A DNA stretch of 64,000 nucleotides from Biomphalaria glabrata (lineage: Eukaryota > Mollusca > Gastropoda > Planorbidae). Location of the stretch: assembly GCF_947242115.1 (NCBI RefSeq), contig NC_074726.1:12151970-12215969 (forward strand). Direction: 5' to 3'. Positions within the stretch are counted from its first letter, which is position 1, and the number at the start of each line of letters is the position of its first letter. The notes below the pieces were generated by a model, which was not told where the DNA came from, searched no databases, and worked only from the letters and a program-made list of their open reading frames with translations. Positions 51,061 through 63,856 of the stretch are shown one piece after another. The position numbers and the translations under genes were made by a program.

Positions 51061-54000
51061 CCCTTCATTTGGTGAACTAACTAACATGCTTGTAAACATC
51101 ACAAAAAAGGGACAATTCGTTTATTTTATTTTTTTTACATTATTTATTGAAGATAATTTAATATTTGAATTTCAATCGTAATGAGACATTCCGATGTTCA
51201 TGTATTAATCTATTTGTTAATATATTAACTTTCCATTCAAAGAAGACAAAATCAAACTAGATGGAAAACAAAATATGCTACACACACATACACACGCCGA
51301 CAAATACACGTGCAACTTGCATGTAATGAAAGATGTCAGAACTCATCATATGAGAATCGAATCGAATGAGACTATCGAGTCAAGTGAGAATCGAATACAT
51401 CGTGTAATCAGAGAGACAAATATAGAATACAGAGTTTAATAAAAGTGTAAAGCAGAGAAAAAATTACGTTTAAAAAAAAAGAGAGAACCATTTGTAACTT
51501 TTTTAAGTAGATTGTTTTACTTTGGAAAGTAAATCCAGTTCAATCACTTTTACTTAGAATGTTGGAAAGTTCATAAAGTTAGAATGTACCGATTTATCTT
51601 TAAAAATAAATCAATATCGCTGAAAACAAAGTGAAGACACAAATATTTTTGTAAAGTTTTTTTTTTTTATAAATTTTCTCCTAGGAACTGAAAAGGTATT
51701 TCCCTGTTGTTATTATCTTTATCTAAATGACTTATAGTTCGAAAACCGGTGGCTTCTCCGCTTGTTAACAAATCCATGGATTGATTGTGTGATTTTGTGT
51801 CTTTCTGTGTGTGAATGGCCATATCTAATTCCCAGATCAGTGACAAAGAAGATTTCAGAAAGATTGTTCCCTAAAATATTTCAAATTGCTACCCTCATTA
51901 TGCCAAAGGTTTCATGGTCATCTGGGAAAGGTGGAGTGTCCGAAAAGGTAAAAATGCACTCTGATGTCAAGTCCGAAGACTTTGTGGAGCTAAGGGAGAA
52001 AAACGGAAAGAAAGTAATGACGAGGAAAAAAAATAATTTGGTGTGTACGCCAGCAAGGGCGATCATTGGCAATGACTGAATGAACAACCAGCAACTAAGT
52101 ACTATGCGATACAATCAAGATAAGAAAATAAGATAAGTAGCATCATCATAAGACTAAGGTCCAAATGTAATGATATTGACAAAAAAAAATTACCATTAGT
52201 TTGTGCTTGCTTCTAAACATAGTTATACATAACACATGTTGATATCATTGGAAAACAAAATGTACAGGTCATAGGTCATTCTGCATAAAACTGCAATGGG
52301 ATGAATGCACACCTAGTTATTAAGATAAATAAAGTTAGTCTCAAAGATCTTGACTTTTAAAATTATAATCAACAAGCGACATTCCAAAATAATTAGAAAA
52401 AAAAATATTGAAATAGAATGATGAAATACGAGCATGTAGTATGTACATAGACATATCTAGAGGAACATACAGCTAGTTCAGAAATGGTATGACCCACAGT
52501 GACCAATACACCAGTGTAAATGAAGAGTGGGGAAAAAACAACAACCATACGAGTCTATAATCTTCAAAGTCTTGTTTTTAAAAAAATGTCGTGTCTTCCA
52601 AAGAAGACATTTCACTCGCATACGAAACATTTGCTATTACGGAGACTTATCCAAATCATCCAGTCATGACCTAATCTTTTTTTTTCTCTTATTTGCAAGT
52701 ATTATAACAGTAGGAAAAATATACAAAATATCTTTGTAAATAGATTCCAAAGCAAACTTTCTTGACCATGTTAAAGTAATGGTCAGTATACATTTGTCTC
52801 TAGGAACAAAAATATCACGAGTACACATTACCTGGCATTGGGACTTAATTTAAACATCATTATCTACAGAGATAAAGGAAATTGAATGTCACACCTACCA
52901 AAAAAAAAAAAAAAAATAGGAAGTTGGCATGTATACACCGTGTGGGTCAAAATTACAGAAAGTGGCAGCTTTTATTTTATAGCGAAATTCTAAAAACTTT
53001 GACATATTTAAGAAGTAGGACTCAAAAAATTCAACATAAACATATTAAGAACTAGACCAGTGTAGCCCATTTGGCATCCTGGTATATTATTTTGGAATTC
53101 TTTTTTTTTTAACATCAGACTAGTTTCTACAAACTTTTATTACAACAGCTGTTATGCCGTTTTTCTAGAAATGTATCACTTTGTTCTATAAATAGCATAA
53201 AGAAGTTTCAGAAAAAACTAAAGGGGAACAATCCAAATAAATGGCATGAATAAAAGAAAAGATAATTTGAAGGCTAGTAAAGAATTAAAAGTCACAGAAA
53301 TCCGAAGAGCAACAATAGAAGCATTATGAAGTGTAATAAGTATATCAACAGAAAGCAGTATAGTAACAAAGGAAACTCTGAAACAAATCTAAATGCCTGT
53401 ACATGTGTTCGGTATTTCAATAGAGTTTAACACCTAGAACCTAAGCCTAACGAAGAGAGATACTAATTGCTATACGCGAACTAGTTTAAACGTAATGTCA
53501 TACGAATCAGTAAAAGTCATCAATAGCACTCCTTATATTAAATAAAACGTATATTAAGCGTATGATATGAGTTTGGATTGGTCATGTAATTTTGTAATAG
53601 ATCTAGACTAACATAAAAAAGAATTTATATTTAAAAAAATAGGGTGGGGGGGACGACTTGAATCCCAACTTATGGCTCAAGTCTTCTCAGGCTTCTCAAG
53701 TCTAGACGGTAACCACTCTGCTAGTAGAGAACGTATGGAAGATTGTACAGTTATCTATTGCTTCTATAGTCTATGACGACCTATAAAGGGGACTATTTCA
53801 GCTTAAAACCACCCCTTAAGTTATGTAAAATTTATTTCCCTTGTTAGAGATACCAAACAAAAAAAAATAATTAATTACCAATAGGTAATAAGCTAATTGG
53901 TTAATTTTATTTTATTGATTACTGTGTTGTCAGGTCAAAGAAATAATTGTGCCAAATTTCAACTTGATCCGAGATTGGGCGTGTCAGAAATCACGTGCAC

Positions 54001-55559
54001 AACCATTTTGTTTTTCTCTCGCGTATTTGATTTTAGTGGCGTGACTAACTTTATTGGAGCTTTGTCAAGAGTCTAGACCTTGCAGCGAATTTAGCAAAAA
54101 AACAAGCAAAAAAAAAACATATAAAAATACTTTTAAATTAAGCAACTTTATATAAGAGAAAGTACTGCTCTATTACTTTTTTCTCTCTCAATATTGCAAG
54201 ATTTATTTCTCTTTTTATATAAAATAAACTAAATTAATAAATTATCACTTATTAATTAATTGGCTTTATTTTTTTTTTATTCTCGTGTTGTCATGGAGAG
54301 TGAATAACTGTACAAAGTTACAACTTGATCCAAGAATGGGAAGCGTGAGAAAACTACGTTTAAAAGACTTCTGCCACACGAAATGTCAAGAAATAAGAAT
54401 AAGCTTTGGAAAAGAAATAAAAAAAATATTTAAAATTGTCCATGAACAAGAAGTTAGGTTACAAATAAACCGAGCACTGAAAATAAGTAGGAAGCTTTTT
54501 TTTTGTTCATGAGGGCCACTCCCAAGATAACAAAACAATGAACCTGGTACACCAGTAGAAGAGCAATAATAACATTCTACTCATAAAGATCATCTTCTAT
54601 TTTCACAGGCAGTCATTGTCTATCTATTGTTATGTTTCAATACAACAACAAAAATGTGTATCCAATCGTGAATGCAAAGAGAGTTTTTAAAAAAATGAAC
54701 AAAATATGATGACTGATTAATTAAACACATGAAACATTTGAACGAGATAATTGACAGAGAGATATCACAGATTGCTATTGGATAAACAAAAAATGTTTGT
54801 ATCTCGAAACTAATGCTTACTGAGTCTCAATTTCATTCCTAATTCCAAAAAAGTATTATTTGCATAGTCTTATCTTCTAATCTTATAAAATACAGACGTT
54901 ACTTCAAAAAAAAAAAAAAAAGAAGTCACTTCTTAGTACTACTAAATAATCCCTAACATTAAAAAAAATAAATTTATTTCTTTTATAATTTTGAAGTAAC
55001 TTTTAATAAACGAAGTTAAATTACTATTTTTATTTCAATAGAGTTTTGCTATAATTATAACGATAGATATAACTTTCTTTTGATACAACAGATAACGTAT
55101 TAATAGTGAATTTCAAAAATATTACAGCGACCTAAAATGCCCCAGCAAAAAAGATGCACAAATTATAATGCTTAATTTCATTTTTTAAAAAAGACACTTC
55201 TTAACACTAAAAGTTGCTCATAGTTATAAAGAAATCAAGCAGTCATCTCTGTGTGGTTTGTGTTCAAATCTCGAAACAGAACTAAAAGATAGTTTCTAAG
55301 ACAGGAAGTGTTAGATCTGATTACCTCACACATCTTGCACCAGTCTATGTACAACATGTCTATTTATAAGTTTATATATTTCATGTATTTACATTCAAAA
55401 TATGAAGGAATAAGCATTGTAAGCATTTATTGACTGTAAATATTTGAAAAAGTGGCGACAATAACTCATGGAGATGCGTTTTTTGTGCACATGAGGAGAG
55501 GTCCATCCACTGAGCTTAGTACATATGGAGATGTCTAGGTCAATGCGATTACAGTACTT
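51061..55559. other. AT-rich intergenic stretch
   Basis: No exon found. At 53790-54015 and 54185-54350 two diverged copies of one repeat share gtgttgtcaggtcaaagaa / gtgttgtcatggagagtgaa and caacttgatccgagattggg / caacttgatccaagaatggg. A short block (gtcatgtaattttgtaatag) near 53580 also occurs near 2957 and 39950. A scrap of the 1845-2333 LINE tail sits at about 54868-54925. Confidence 0.45.
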
Positions 55560-55985
55560 CTAACCCTGAAAGTCGAAGAGCTCTCACAAAGGCTGCTGGG
55601 ACACACATTTAACCCCCCCCCCCCATTTCCCAAGCTCTTATTAAAGACAGGCGTAGAAGATGGACAACAAAAATTAAATAGACCGCCGGTGGAGAACGTC
55701 TTTGTCTGTACAAGATGGGTTTGCCTAGTCAAACACAGCACTCATCCTTAATCTTCGGAATCGAAGACATTGCTATCATTTTTAGTTTTAACACTTATCT
55801 TATTGAGACCAAAAGAAAATCCGCTGCCGAAGACAGACGCAGACGTTGAAAAGAAAATCTTAATAGACCACCTGCGGACAATGGTTATGCTTGGATGTGG
55901 CAAAATATGTAGGTCACAGCTGGGGCTGCGCAGCCACGGGGAAATACTGCATCCCTCACTAATCTTCGAACTCGAAGACAAGCCT
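55560..55985 (+). mobile_element. LINE C-terminal tail fragment
   Basis: Broken frames near 55800-55980 (AEDRRRR, KILIDHLRTMVMLGCGKICR, SQLGLRSHGEILHP) resemble the C-terminal CxxC...GLxSH tail of a LINE ORF2 and the stretch at 14540-14690. A partial earlier copy lies at 55640-55745. Confidence 0.6.
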
Positions 55986-56220
55986 TATTATTCTTATAGA
56001 ATATAGACGTTACTTCAAAAAAGAAGATAGTTATGTCCTAAGCATTTCATGTGTCAATCTAGTTATGCATGTTAATCAGTGACTTCAACTCTGCCCAGTC
56101 GTTGGTTTTCCTGGCTGTTTCAGGCATTTGGGAAGAAGGAGCACTTGTGCGAATTCGTTCTAGCGTATGGAATATGAAATGTGCTATAGCTTTGCGTCTT
56201 TCTGAGTATTTTATTATTTA
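55986..56220 (-). mobile_element. LINE 3' end (family of 1845-2333)
   Basis: atatagacgttacttcaaaa, agtcgttggttttcctggct and gcatttgggaagaaggagca match the other copies. Confidence 0.7.
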
Positions 56221-56340
56221 TTATTATTTTTTGTTTTTCTTTTTGTAATTCATAAAAATTCATTGCAACTAAAAAAAATATTTTTAAATCCATTTCTCCT
56301 TTATTCTACTTATTTCTTGTAATGTTTCACTATTGCAAGG

Positions 56341-56597
56341 CGTCTTCCCAGTTAGTTGTGCACAATCAAGTTCTTCTATTAACCTTCCAGCTTATGAAGT
56401 TACTATGAAATGTGGACTGGAGCTTTATAAGTCTACACACGACGGTGCGAAGATTGTTAACGTTCATCTATTTATTTAGGACACTCACTACTGAACACAA
56501 TGAAACATTTGAGTCCAGTGCGGGAATTCCCGCTGAAGCCGTGCTCAAATTAAAAAGAGGTAAGCCCAAATTTAATTTTAGGATGGTCATATTTTGA
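56341..56597 (+). other. Unassigned open frames with splice-like borders
   Basis: From an acceptor-like tgcaag one frame runs VFPVSCAQSSSSINLPAYEV, ending in a stop at about 56480. A second frame after tatttag at 56480 reads TLTTEHNETFESSAGIPAEA to a donor-like gtaagc. I recognise neither, and the two do not join in one frame. Chance frames are possible. Confidence 0.2.
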
Positions 56598-56784
56598 AAA
56601 TATTATGACGGTAAAACCAGAGTTTTCCCTGTGTGGCCAATTAGGCAGCTATTTCCCCCCAAAGATATGCATAGCCTGTCAAATTTCTTGGACAATCTTT
56701 AGAGCCGTTTTAGAAATACCAGTAGGAAACGAACCAAATGTACTTATTGTAGTATGCCTTGAACGTTTTGAGTGTGGCTAACGG

Positions 56785-56998
56785 TGACCTAAGGACAGAA
56801 GGTTCAGTCATTCCGTCATGAGCCAATAAGACCTTTGGATAGAGGGTTTAGTCATTCACTCAAGAGCCAGTAAGAACTACGGAAAGAGGGTTCAGCCATT
56901 CAGTCAAGAGCCAGTAACACCTACGGAAAGAGGGTTCAGTCAAGAGCCAGTAAGACCTACGGACAGAGGATTCAGTCATTCAGTCAAGAGCCAATCTC
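56785..56998. repeat. Tandem repeat of about 45 bp
   Basis: Four to five irregular copies of aagagccagtaagacctacg, gaaagagggttcagtcattc. Confidence 0.85.
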
Positions 56999-59900
56999 TC
57001 ATTCCTGCCTTTCGAATAATATTCTTCCCTTTGGTCAAGTCTCATAGTAGAACTCAAGATTGACCCTCAATGGACCTTCCTTCCGAAACGAGAATCATAA
57101 AGTCCGTGACTATTGTTAAGACAGACTGGAATGCATACCCCACAGCCCGCATTGAGGAGAGCGATATATATTTGTAACACAAAACAAAAATGTACTAGAC
57201 CACGGCTTAATGCACTGCAGTAGTTGAAAATCCAATTTCACCCTAGAGCATTGCTCGTCGACCTCTCCATATGTAATACAAAATCTCATAGCAAGCAAGA
57301 ATGAAACAAATAACTTCTTACAATCATGAAACATACACAAGTAAGCAGCTAGAACATTGAAATGTATCAAATAAAATAAATAATACAATTCAAAAAGAAA
57401 AAAGAAATATTCATTATTTATCAATTTATTTGTGTACATATTTTGACTTCCATTAATATAAGCGTTTATCAAAAGTGAATTCAGGCAGACGATGCTATTG
57501 GCGAGTATGGAAAAAGAAAATGAGCCAAAATTAATTTCTGCAAAGAACAACGATGCTATCATGATATGAGTATTTGGCTGCATCCTGTGGCCAGTGTATC
57601 AGACGCCTTCAAACACACACACACACAAAAGCGAATAAGTCTTCATGACAATAAAATGCGTAAATAGTCAAGCGAACGGCTGCTTTAATACAATTCAAGT
57701 CAATATATACGTCAGAGAATACACACAAGATATTGCTATCATTAATCGAGCTATCATTCAGATTGATCTACACTCTGTTCAAAGCGTCGTCTTACTTGGC
57801 ACATTGTTATATGGGTTGAAATTATTGAAAGTTGGTACTGCACTTGTTAAGGCTATCGTATGATTTTTTCGAATTCTACTGAAAATGTGTAAACATCCCA
57901 GTAGTTATGGTAACTATTATATTGTAGTTTAGGCTATTTATAAGTGTAGCTATATTTCTTTTTTTTTAATCCAACTACAAAAAAATTGTTAAATGATATC
58001 TAAAATAACATTTTGGTTTTAGTGGGTTTTTTTTTTAACGAATCTAGAGTAAAAAATAAGTAATATTTTTTTTGAGAAATCATTTCCTACTTCATGTTTA
58101 AACAGAGTCAACTAAATATTCTTTTTTTTTTCCTTTTCGTATGATTAGAAAAGAAGAAGAAAAATTGGCCACTATAAGATCGAACTCGCAAACAGATGGG
58201 CTATTTGCAAGATGCTCTAACACCATCAAACATAAATATAGAGATCTAGATAGAGAAATACTCGAATCTAAATAGGCTCCTCCATTTCTTTTTACTTCTA
58301 TTCACGTAGAACAAAAAAAAGCATTAATGCAATAATTAATTAAGTGATCTTTCTGAAATTAAAGAAGTTTTAAAAAAATGTGTTGTCATCCAGTAAGAGT
58401 TTATGTGCAAAAATTTCAGAGCGTCGAGATGATGACAATTTGTCAAAGTAAACTCTTGAAAGTTTTGTATTTTCGACGGCAGTTTGAGCTTATGGTAGGC
58501 ATTTAAACCGCTTACAGTCGAGATATTAGCTGCATTTTTAGTTCAAACAAATAGCATAGTATGTTTTCGGTCTTTTTCACTATATATATATATATAGATA
58601 TATTGAAAAAGATGGTAAACATACTACTACTGGGAGTGTCGAGCTTCAGTCTTTAATTCGACATAAATCAGATAATCAGATATATTGATATTTAGAAATA
58701 TGCGATGATAATTGAAAAAGTACTGCTGCGACAATGACGCGCGACATAGTGTCGCAGCGCCTATTTTTAATGCATGACACAGTGTCCCAGCACCTGGTTG
58801 TCCTCTTGTGTCACAGTGTCCGAGTACTCTCTACCTCTGTCTGACAAACTTCAAAGTCTATAAATAGTGAACAGGTCAAAGGTTACATGTGTTCATAAAT
58901 AAATACCCGTTTTAAAAAAAAAAATGAGAAAGTAAATGATGAGAAAGAGCACAAATCGAAGACATGACATGTGTAAAGGTGGCAAATAGTGACTATAATT
59001 GACTTCTTAACAACAAACTAGGTATGTGCTTCTTTTAAGTGGGTCAGACAACAAGGGAAGTAAAAAAATTAACATACATGTAAGGGAGAGAACACATAGC
59101 ATAATTAATGACTTTCCAAAACACAAGAAAGTAGATATAGCGACCTCTCTCCTCCCAACCCATAGACCGCAACAAGCCTTACGACAAAGGACCTAAGTGT
59201 TAAGATATCAAATTATATAATAGTAATACAGACCAGTATCTGCATGTTAAAGATTTGCTATTGCTTTTTATAGTGTATTCCTTTATTTGTATTTGGAGAA
59301 ATAATCTTCATTTTTTTCTTCGAAATAGTAATTATTGATCTGAAATTATAGCGTCATTTGAATTCTAATCTAAATTATTTAGTATAATATTTTGTTTTTT
59401 CAAGCTAAAAGTGACTTTTTTTTCCTTTAGAAATAGTTGGGAAAATCAAAAAAAAATTCAAAATTATTGGTCTCGTACTGATTCCACACATAATAACATT
59501 AACATCAGTTTGTCGTCTGCAGCTTTGAACTTTGCATCGACTGCCCTTAAGAGGTCTCAAAGGGACACATTACCTTTTATTTAACTTTATATACATCAAT
59601 ATGGATGGCTTCTATCTCTATGTTGTGCAAAACACACTGGAGTATTAAACTGTCAGTGTGACTAGAGCCTGTCATGTAGCCAATCATTTTTCTCTAATTA
59701 TGCCTTAAAAATGTGCAATTTAAAAGGTAAAACATAAATGAATTTATATTGATAATGTAAAAAAAAGACTTCCGGTTTTTGTTGCTACTTTGAACTGGAA
59801 AGGGACACAAATACAAAGTTGCTGCCTGGAGACACAGAGAGCAGAGACTGTTTCATAGAAACATTCCTAGCAGCAGCCATGACAGTTATGTCAGCTCTTA

Positions 59901-61322
59901 ACGTTTTGGTTTGTTCCTGGGAAGTCTCTCATTAAATTACTGCAATCAATGTTCAACGAACTATAACTCTATTAACAGTATGAGCACAGACCTATATATA
60001 TATAAATATATATATATAATATACCTAGACCGAACGCACAGATCTCATAACACTACACAAAAGAAGTTTAAAAAAAAAGGTGTTGTTTTGTAAAGTAGTT
60101 ATAAGAAGTAAAGTTGTTAAGTTGTTGTTTTTTTAACCCTAGCCTATGTAACATATGATACGTATAATCATTATAAGGACTAGTCTGAGTCATTGAACAC
60201 CGTAAATAGCAGCACACTCGTCTTACAATTATTATTTTGCAATTTTCATATCCAGAATCTAGATCTATAAAGATCTAAGTAATCAATCTATTTAAATGTA
60301 CAAGCTATATTCAAAAGATGATTAAAATCAACAGGCTTGAATTATTTAGATCTTAGATTGTCAAAACATTATCTCAATGGAAGCTAAAAGGAAATGGCTT
60401 TATATCATAGAATTGCGTGAAAATATATGTGATTGATAGCCCATTCTAATAAAAATCCGCAAAATGGGATGGAGTTATTTCTAAACTTTGAAAACTAAAA
60501 ATTATAACTTTTCTAAGCCAAAAAATAGCGATTTTCCAGGATTCATGGCGACTTCCCATACAGCTTGAAAAAGAGTTACCTACATAACGATTTGAATGTG
60601 AATTAATCTTTGTTTTTCAGTCTAGGTATAATATATATATAGGTCTGTGAGTATGAGTTACAATATCCAAGGAGAGATAACTCTATCAACAGAAGACTAG
60701 CAAAAAACATCAGACTTTATTCTAAAGTTTGAATTGAAGAATAAGTTTTGAGTTTCTTATAAGAAAACAGAAAGCTAATCTTCGTTTGAAGAGTTGGATG
60801 AAACAGTGGAAACAATGAACCATAAAATCAAATTACATCTAAAATCAAAATTTGGATCAAGAAAAAGGATTACAATGACAAAGGAGCAGTGTGTGTAAAG
60901 AGTCTGCAGCATAACATGCACAAAGTCAGTAGCCAATATGGCTTGTTGGATCAAAGTCAAACCCATTCAGCAGTGCAAGAGCATACAAATAGAAGAAGCA
61001 TCTTTAATTTCATTAATGTTTTAAGAGATAAGAGGATCCCCTGTCCTGAAACTGATAACTGACGCAGGGAGATCTTCCTAAAAAAACATACGCCAAACTC
61101 CTATGAAGATTGACCTATATCATTTTGTTTCTGCAAAGGACATTTAAAATGTTCATTCTTGGACTTTTCTCAAGCCTATTTCTCGTGTTTAAGTGTATAT
61201 GTCTTCATAACCAAAAAAAATGAAAAGCATAAAAAGACTTCAATGAAGATGAATAATTATATCCATATTTACACACTTATGTTATATTTATATATATTAT
61301 ATACATGCATAGCAAAGAAGCA
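56999..61322. other. AT-rich stretch, possibly GPCR 3' UTR and intergenic
   Basis: No exon recognised. The longest frame (57583-57116, - strand, 155 codons) is Phe/Leu/Tyr-rich and probably chance. An AT hairpin lies at 58559-58625, three short palindromes at 58747-58822, and a copy of the 36605 repeat at 60433-60655. Part may be the 3' UTR of the gene ending at 61323. Confidence 0.4.
60433..60655. repeat. Interspersed repeat shared with 36605-36850
   Basis: agcccattctaataaaaatc, ccatacagcttgaaaaagag and cagtctaggtataatatata occur in the same order as at 36605. Confidence 0.65.
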
Positions 61323-61631
61323 TCACTTGTGTCCAGGCTTGAAGCTAACAGATGGGAGTGCTCTCCCTTCGTTAGGTTCTTCTTTGACGCTTGGCTCTAT
61401 CGTGAATGCCATTGCTTCGGCAGAGTTCGTGGACTCTTCCGGTGTCTTGGACATCTCGTGCTCGTGGTCGTGCTCGTGGTGGTGGCGATGTTTGTGGTGA
61501 AACGCCTGGAGAGAGAAGCGGCGGTGGGTTTGCTTCCTTCCTCCTCGGCGCTTCGAGATGTGAGGGTTGTCTTTCCTCATGGTCTTGGTCTTGTAGATCT
61601 GCAGTTGGGTGTAGAGCCTCTTCAGCTCTGC
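61323..61631 (-). CDS. GPR158-like receptor, last coding exon
   Basis: 309 nt on the - strand from acceptor ctgttacag to TGA (61325-61323), 102 residues, phase 0. It starts AELKRLYTQLQIYKTKTM, followed by RKDNPHISKRRGGRKQTHRR, matching the post-membrane helix and the NPHxxKKR basic stretch of GPR158/GPR179-type class C GPCRs. Next is a His/Glu cluster (FHHKHRHHHEHDHEHE) and an acidic end. In vertebrate GPR158 the region after the seventh helix contacts partner subunits and RGS7-Gbeta5. The tail here is much shorter than the mammalian one. Other frames on the + strand are shadows. Confidence 0.75.
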   Translation of the reverse strand, partial: AELKRLYTQLQIYKTKTMRKDNPHISKRRGGRKQTHRRFSLQAFHHKHRHHHEHDHEHEMSKTPEESTNSAEAMAFTIEPSVKEEPNEGRALPSVSFKPGHK

Positions 61632-62108
61632 CTGTAACAGTCAAGCATCACCAAGATAAGAAGTCACGATAAAAGTAAAACATAGAACAACAATCCTGTA
61701 TGTTTTTTTCTCCCTAAAGAACACGTGAGATGGTTAACCCTAAACAGCCTCCTCTTGAAACATTCTACTTCTTCTTCTAGCCAGCTTTTTGCTGCTGAGC
61801 TGTGAGCTCTTTTGTGGGCTGTGCTAAGGAAACCTCTTCAAGCATAAGAATACGCACTTCGAGATTGTATTTTGTTTTTCAAAGCCTAGTCCATTATTTT
61901 TTAAAGACACGAGAGGTGCATGTGTCAATGTCTGGATGAGAGAAAGAGGTTTAGTGTTGATACGATACGGGTGGGTGACTAAAAGACGTGACTGTGAGAC
62001 GCGAGGCAACAGGTGTCTACGTGGTGTGTTAGTACAGGTACATGTGAAAAAGTACGGGTGAAGGTATTTTAAGTCCTGATTTTTTTAATGTTAAGTAAAA
62101 ATAAATTT

Positions 62109-62386
62109 CGCCTTTCAGACCTTGTGGTCTAAAGGGCAGATGATGTAAAGGTCATCTGTTTCTGTGGCCTACGGTTTACGCGGGTGTCATGTGGCCAGTA
62201 CAACTAGCAACCTCCTTTATTTTTCCCCAACTAATGTTAGATAGCCATTATAGATTGGTGGACTCAGGTGCCCAGAGATCCCGAAATTAAAAATCCCAGT
62301 CTTCACCAGGATTCGAACCCGGGTCCCCGGTTCAGAAGCCAAGCCCATAACCGCTCACAGTTTACCTCTTAGCAAACCGCGCCTTG
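62109..62386 (-). mobile_element. tRNA-derived SINE, family A, in GPCR intron
   Basis: Complete: tail cctttcagaccttgtggtct, body gtgtcatgtggccagtacaa, B box (reverse of ggattcgaacccgggtcc) and A-box end caaaccgcgcctt. It is oriented with the GPCR gene. Confidence 0.85.
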
Positions 62387-62797
62387 TACATGTAATACTA
62401 GCTAGAATTAGGAGAGCGAAGTTAGAATTTGGAGCTTGGAGAGAGAGAGAGAGAGAGTTGGACTTGCATTGTAAAGTTTTGTAGAATAAATATATATTGA
62501 AACAACGTATATTTGTCCTTGCATAGAAATAATCTACAGTTAAAAAAGAATGCGCATCATATCCTCAATGGAAAGATGAAATAAAAGAGAAGAAACACCA
62601 AATTTAGTCAAATAGATATTTATGACATTTGAGAAATGTAATTATTTTATTAGCTATCTTTAGGTTTGTATAGTTCTTTAGACAATTTAGAAATAAAAAC
62701 TAGTGCGTAAATAACAATTGGAGCTATATATATCGAACACAGTTCTATGTATTGTAGTTATAAGTTTTGTGATGTTAAAATGTTAAAGGGAACAAAC

Positions 62798-62977
62798 CCG
62801 AATATCCTCTGGATCCATTTCTGTCAGGCTTATCTCCCCTACCTCAACATCACCATTGGAAGAGATGCCTACGTTGAGTTTCATTGTCTCAGGAGACGAG
62901 CTGTCCTGCACGTCTGACTGTGAGTACGCCCTCGATCTACCGTGATCTTCGTCTGGAGGCCTGTGAGCATACCACAG
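62798..62977 (-). CDS. GPR158-like receptor, penultimate exon
   Basis: 180 nt, phase 0-0. Acceptor cttcccccag (reverse of 62978 on), donor gtttgt. It reads LWYAHRPPDEDHGRSRAYSQ, SSPETMKLNVGISSNGDVEV, EISLTEMDPEDIR and joins to AELKRLYTQ of the next exon, giving the continuous MDPEDIRxELKRLY motif. This is the juxtamembrane tail after TM7; membrane exons lie beyond 64000. Ser/Asp-rich parts look like phosphorylation or linker regions. Confidence 0.75.
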
Positions 62978-63755
62978 CTGGGGGAAGAGAGTACATGTCT
63001 CATTGAACGACCTATTGGACATGTTCTTAACGTGGAAGGTAATCTATAAATAGCAAGCTTTTTGGTGCATCCGGTGTGCACTAAACGGAAGTATGGATAG
63101 AGCGTGTCTCATATCTTTTCGAAGGTCACGTACTTTCTGGAGTCCGTCTCGACAAGAAAGTTTGGGAACTTGGGGAGCTGCACATTGTTGACCTAATTTA
63201 ATGGTGACATGCGTGCACTGCGACAAACATGATTTTGTCCAGGACTTCAGCAAGAGATGATTTCTGCTTCTCAGGACCTTAATGACTTGGAATTTGACGA
63301 TGATGATGATAAAGTATTTATTTTAAATAACAATAATAATTGCATGTTTATATATGTCTATTATATTTTTAGCTGAGTGACATAAATGGCTTGAGTTTGA
63401 ATCCCAACTTGAGTTGAGGTGTGTTTATTGAGCTCCTAAATACAGCATAGGTACAGTCTCACAAATACCCTACCTACTTCCCCCCAGCCATTTTTACACA
63501 CACGTATACATATAAATGTAGTTCTTAAAATTAGATCTAGATCCTTTCGATCTTGTCTCATGTAACCACGGCTAGGCTTTATGACCTAGATCCATGAAAT
63601 AGTAATACTTTCATAGAGTTGGGCAGCTTTTTTTGAGGGTCTTAAGTTTGTTTTAGGGCTACTATACATGCATTACTGTTCCAGTTAGTACTCAAGGACC
63701 AAGGAACATTTATGCCAAGGTTTAGTAAGATTGGTCAAATGGTTTTGATTTCTAT
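62978..63755. other. GPCR intron, no further exon seen
   Basis: A diverged SINE family B-like copy may occupy 63362-63480 on the + strand (ttgagtttgaatcccaactt, gtgtttattgagctcctaaa). The 69-codon - frame at 63253-63044 shows no family signature. Confidence 0.35.
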
Positions 63756-63856
63756 GCGGGACATACATACATACATACATGCATACATACACATACATAC
63801 ATACATACATACATACATACATACATACATACATACATACATACAAACATACATAC
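63756..63856. repeat. (CATA)n microsatellite
   Basis: About 24 catacata units with gcata and caaa interruptions. Confidence 0.97.

Noticed and set aside
57116-57583. 155-codon - strand frame
   Set aside because: Phe/Leu/Tyr/Ser-rich composition in AT-rich DNA, no domain and no splice-bounded support; most likely chance.
61159-61672. + strand frames over the GPCR exon
   Set aside because: Antisense shadows; the - strand frame has splice sites, a stop and a conserved motif.
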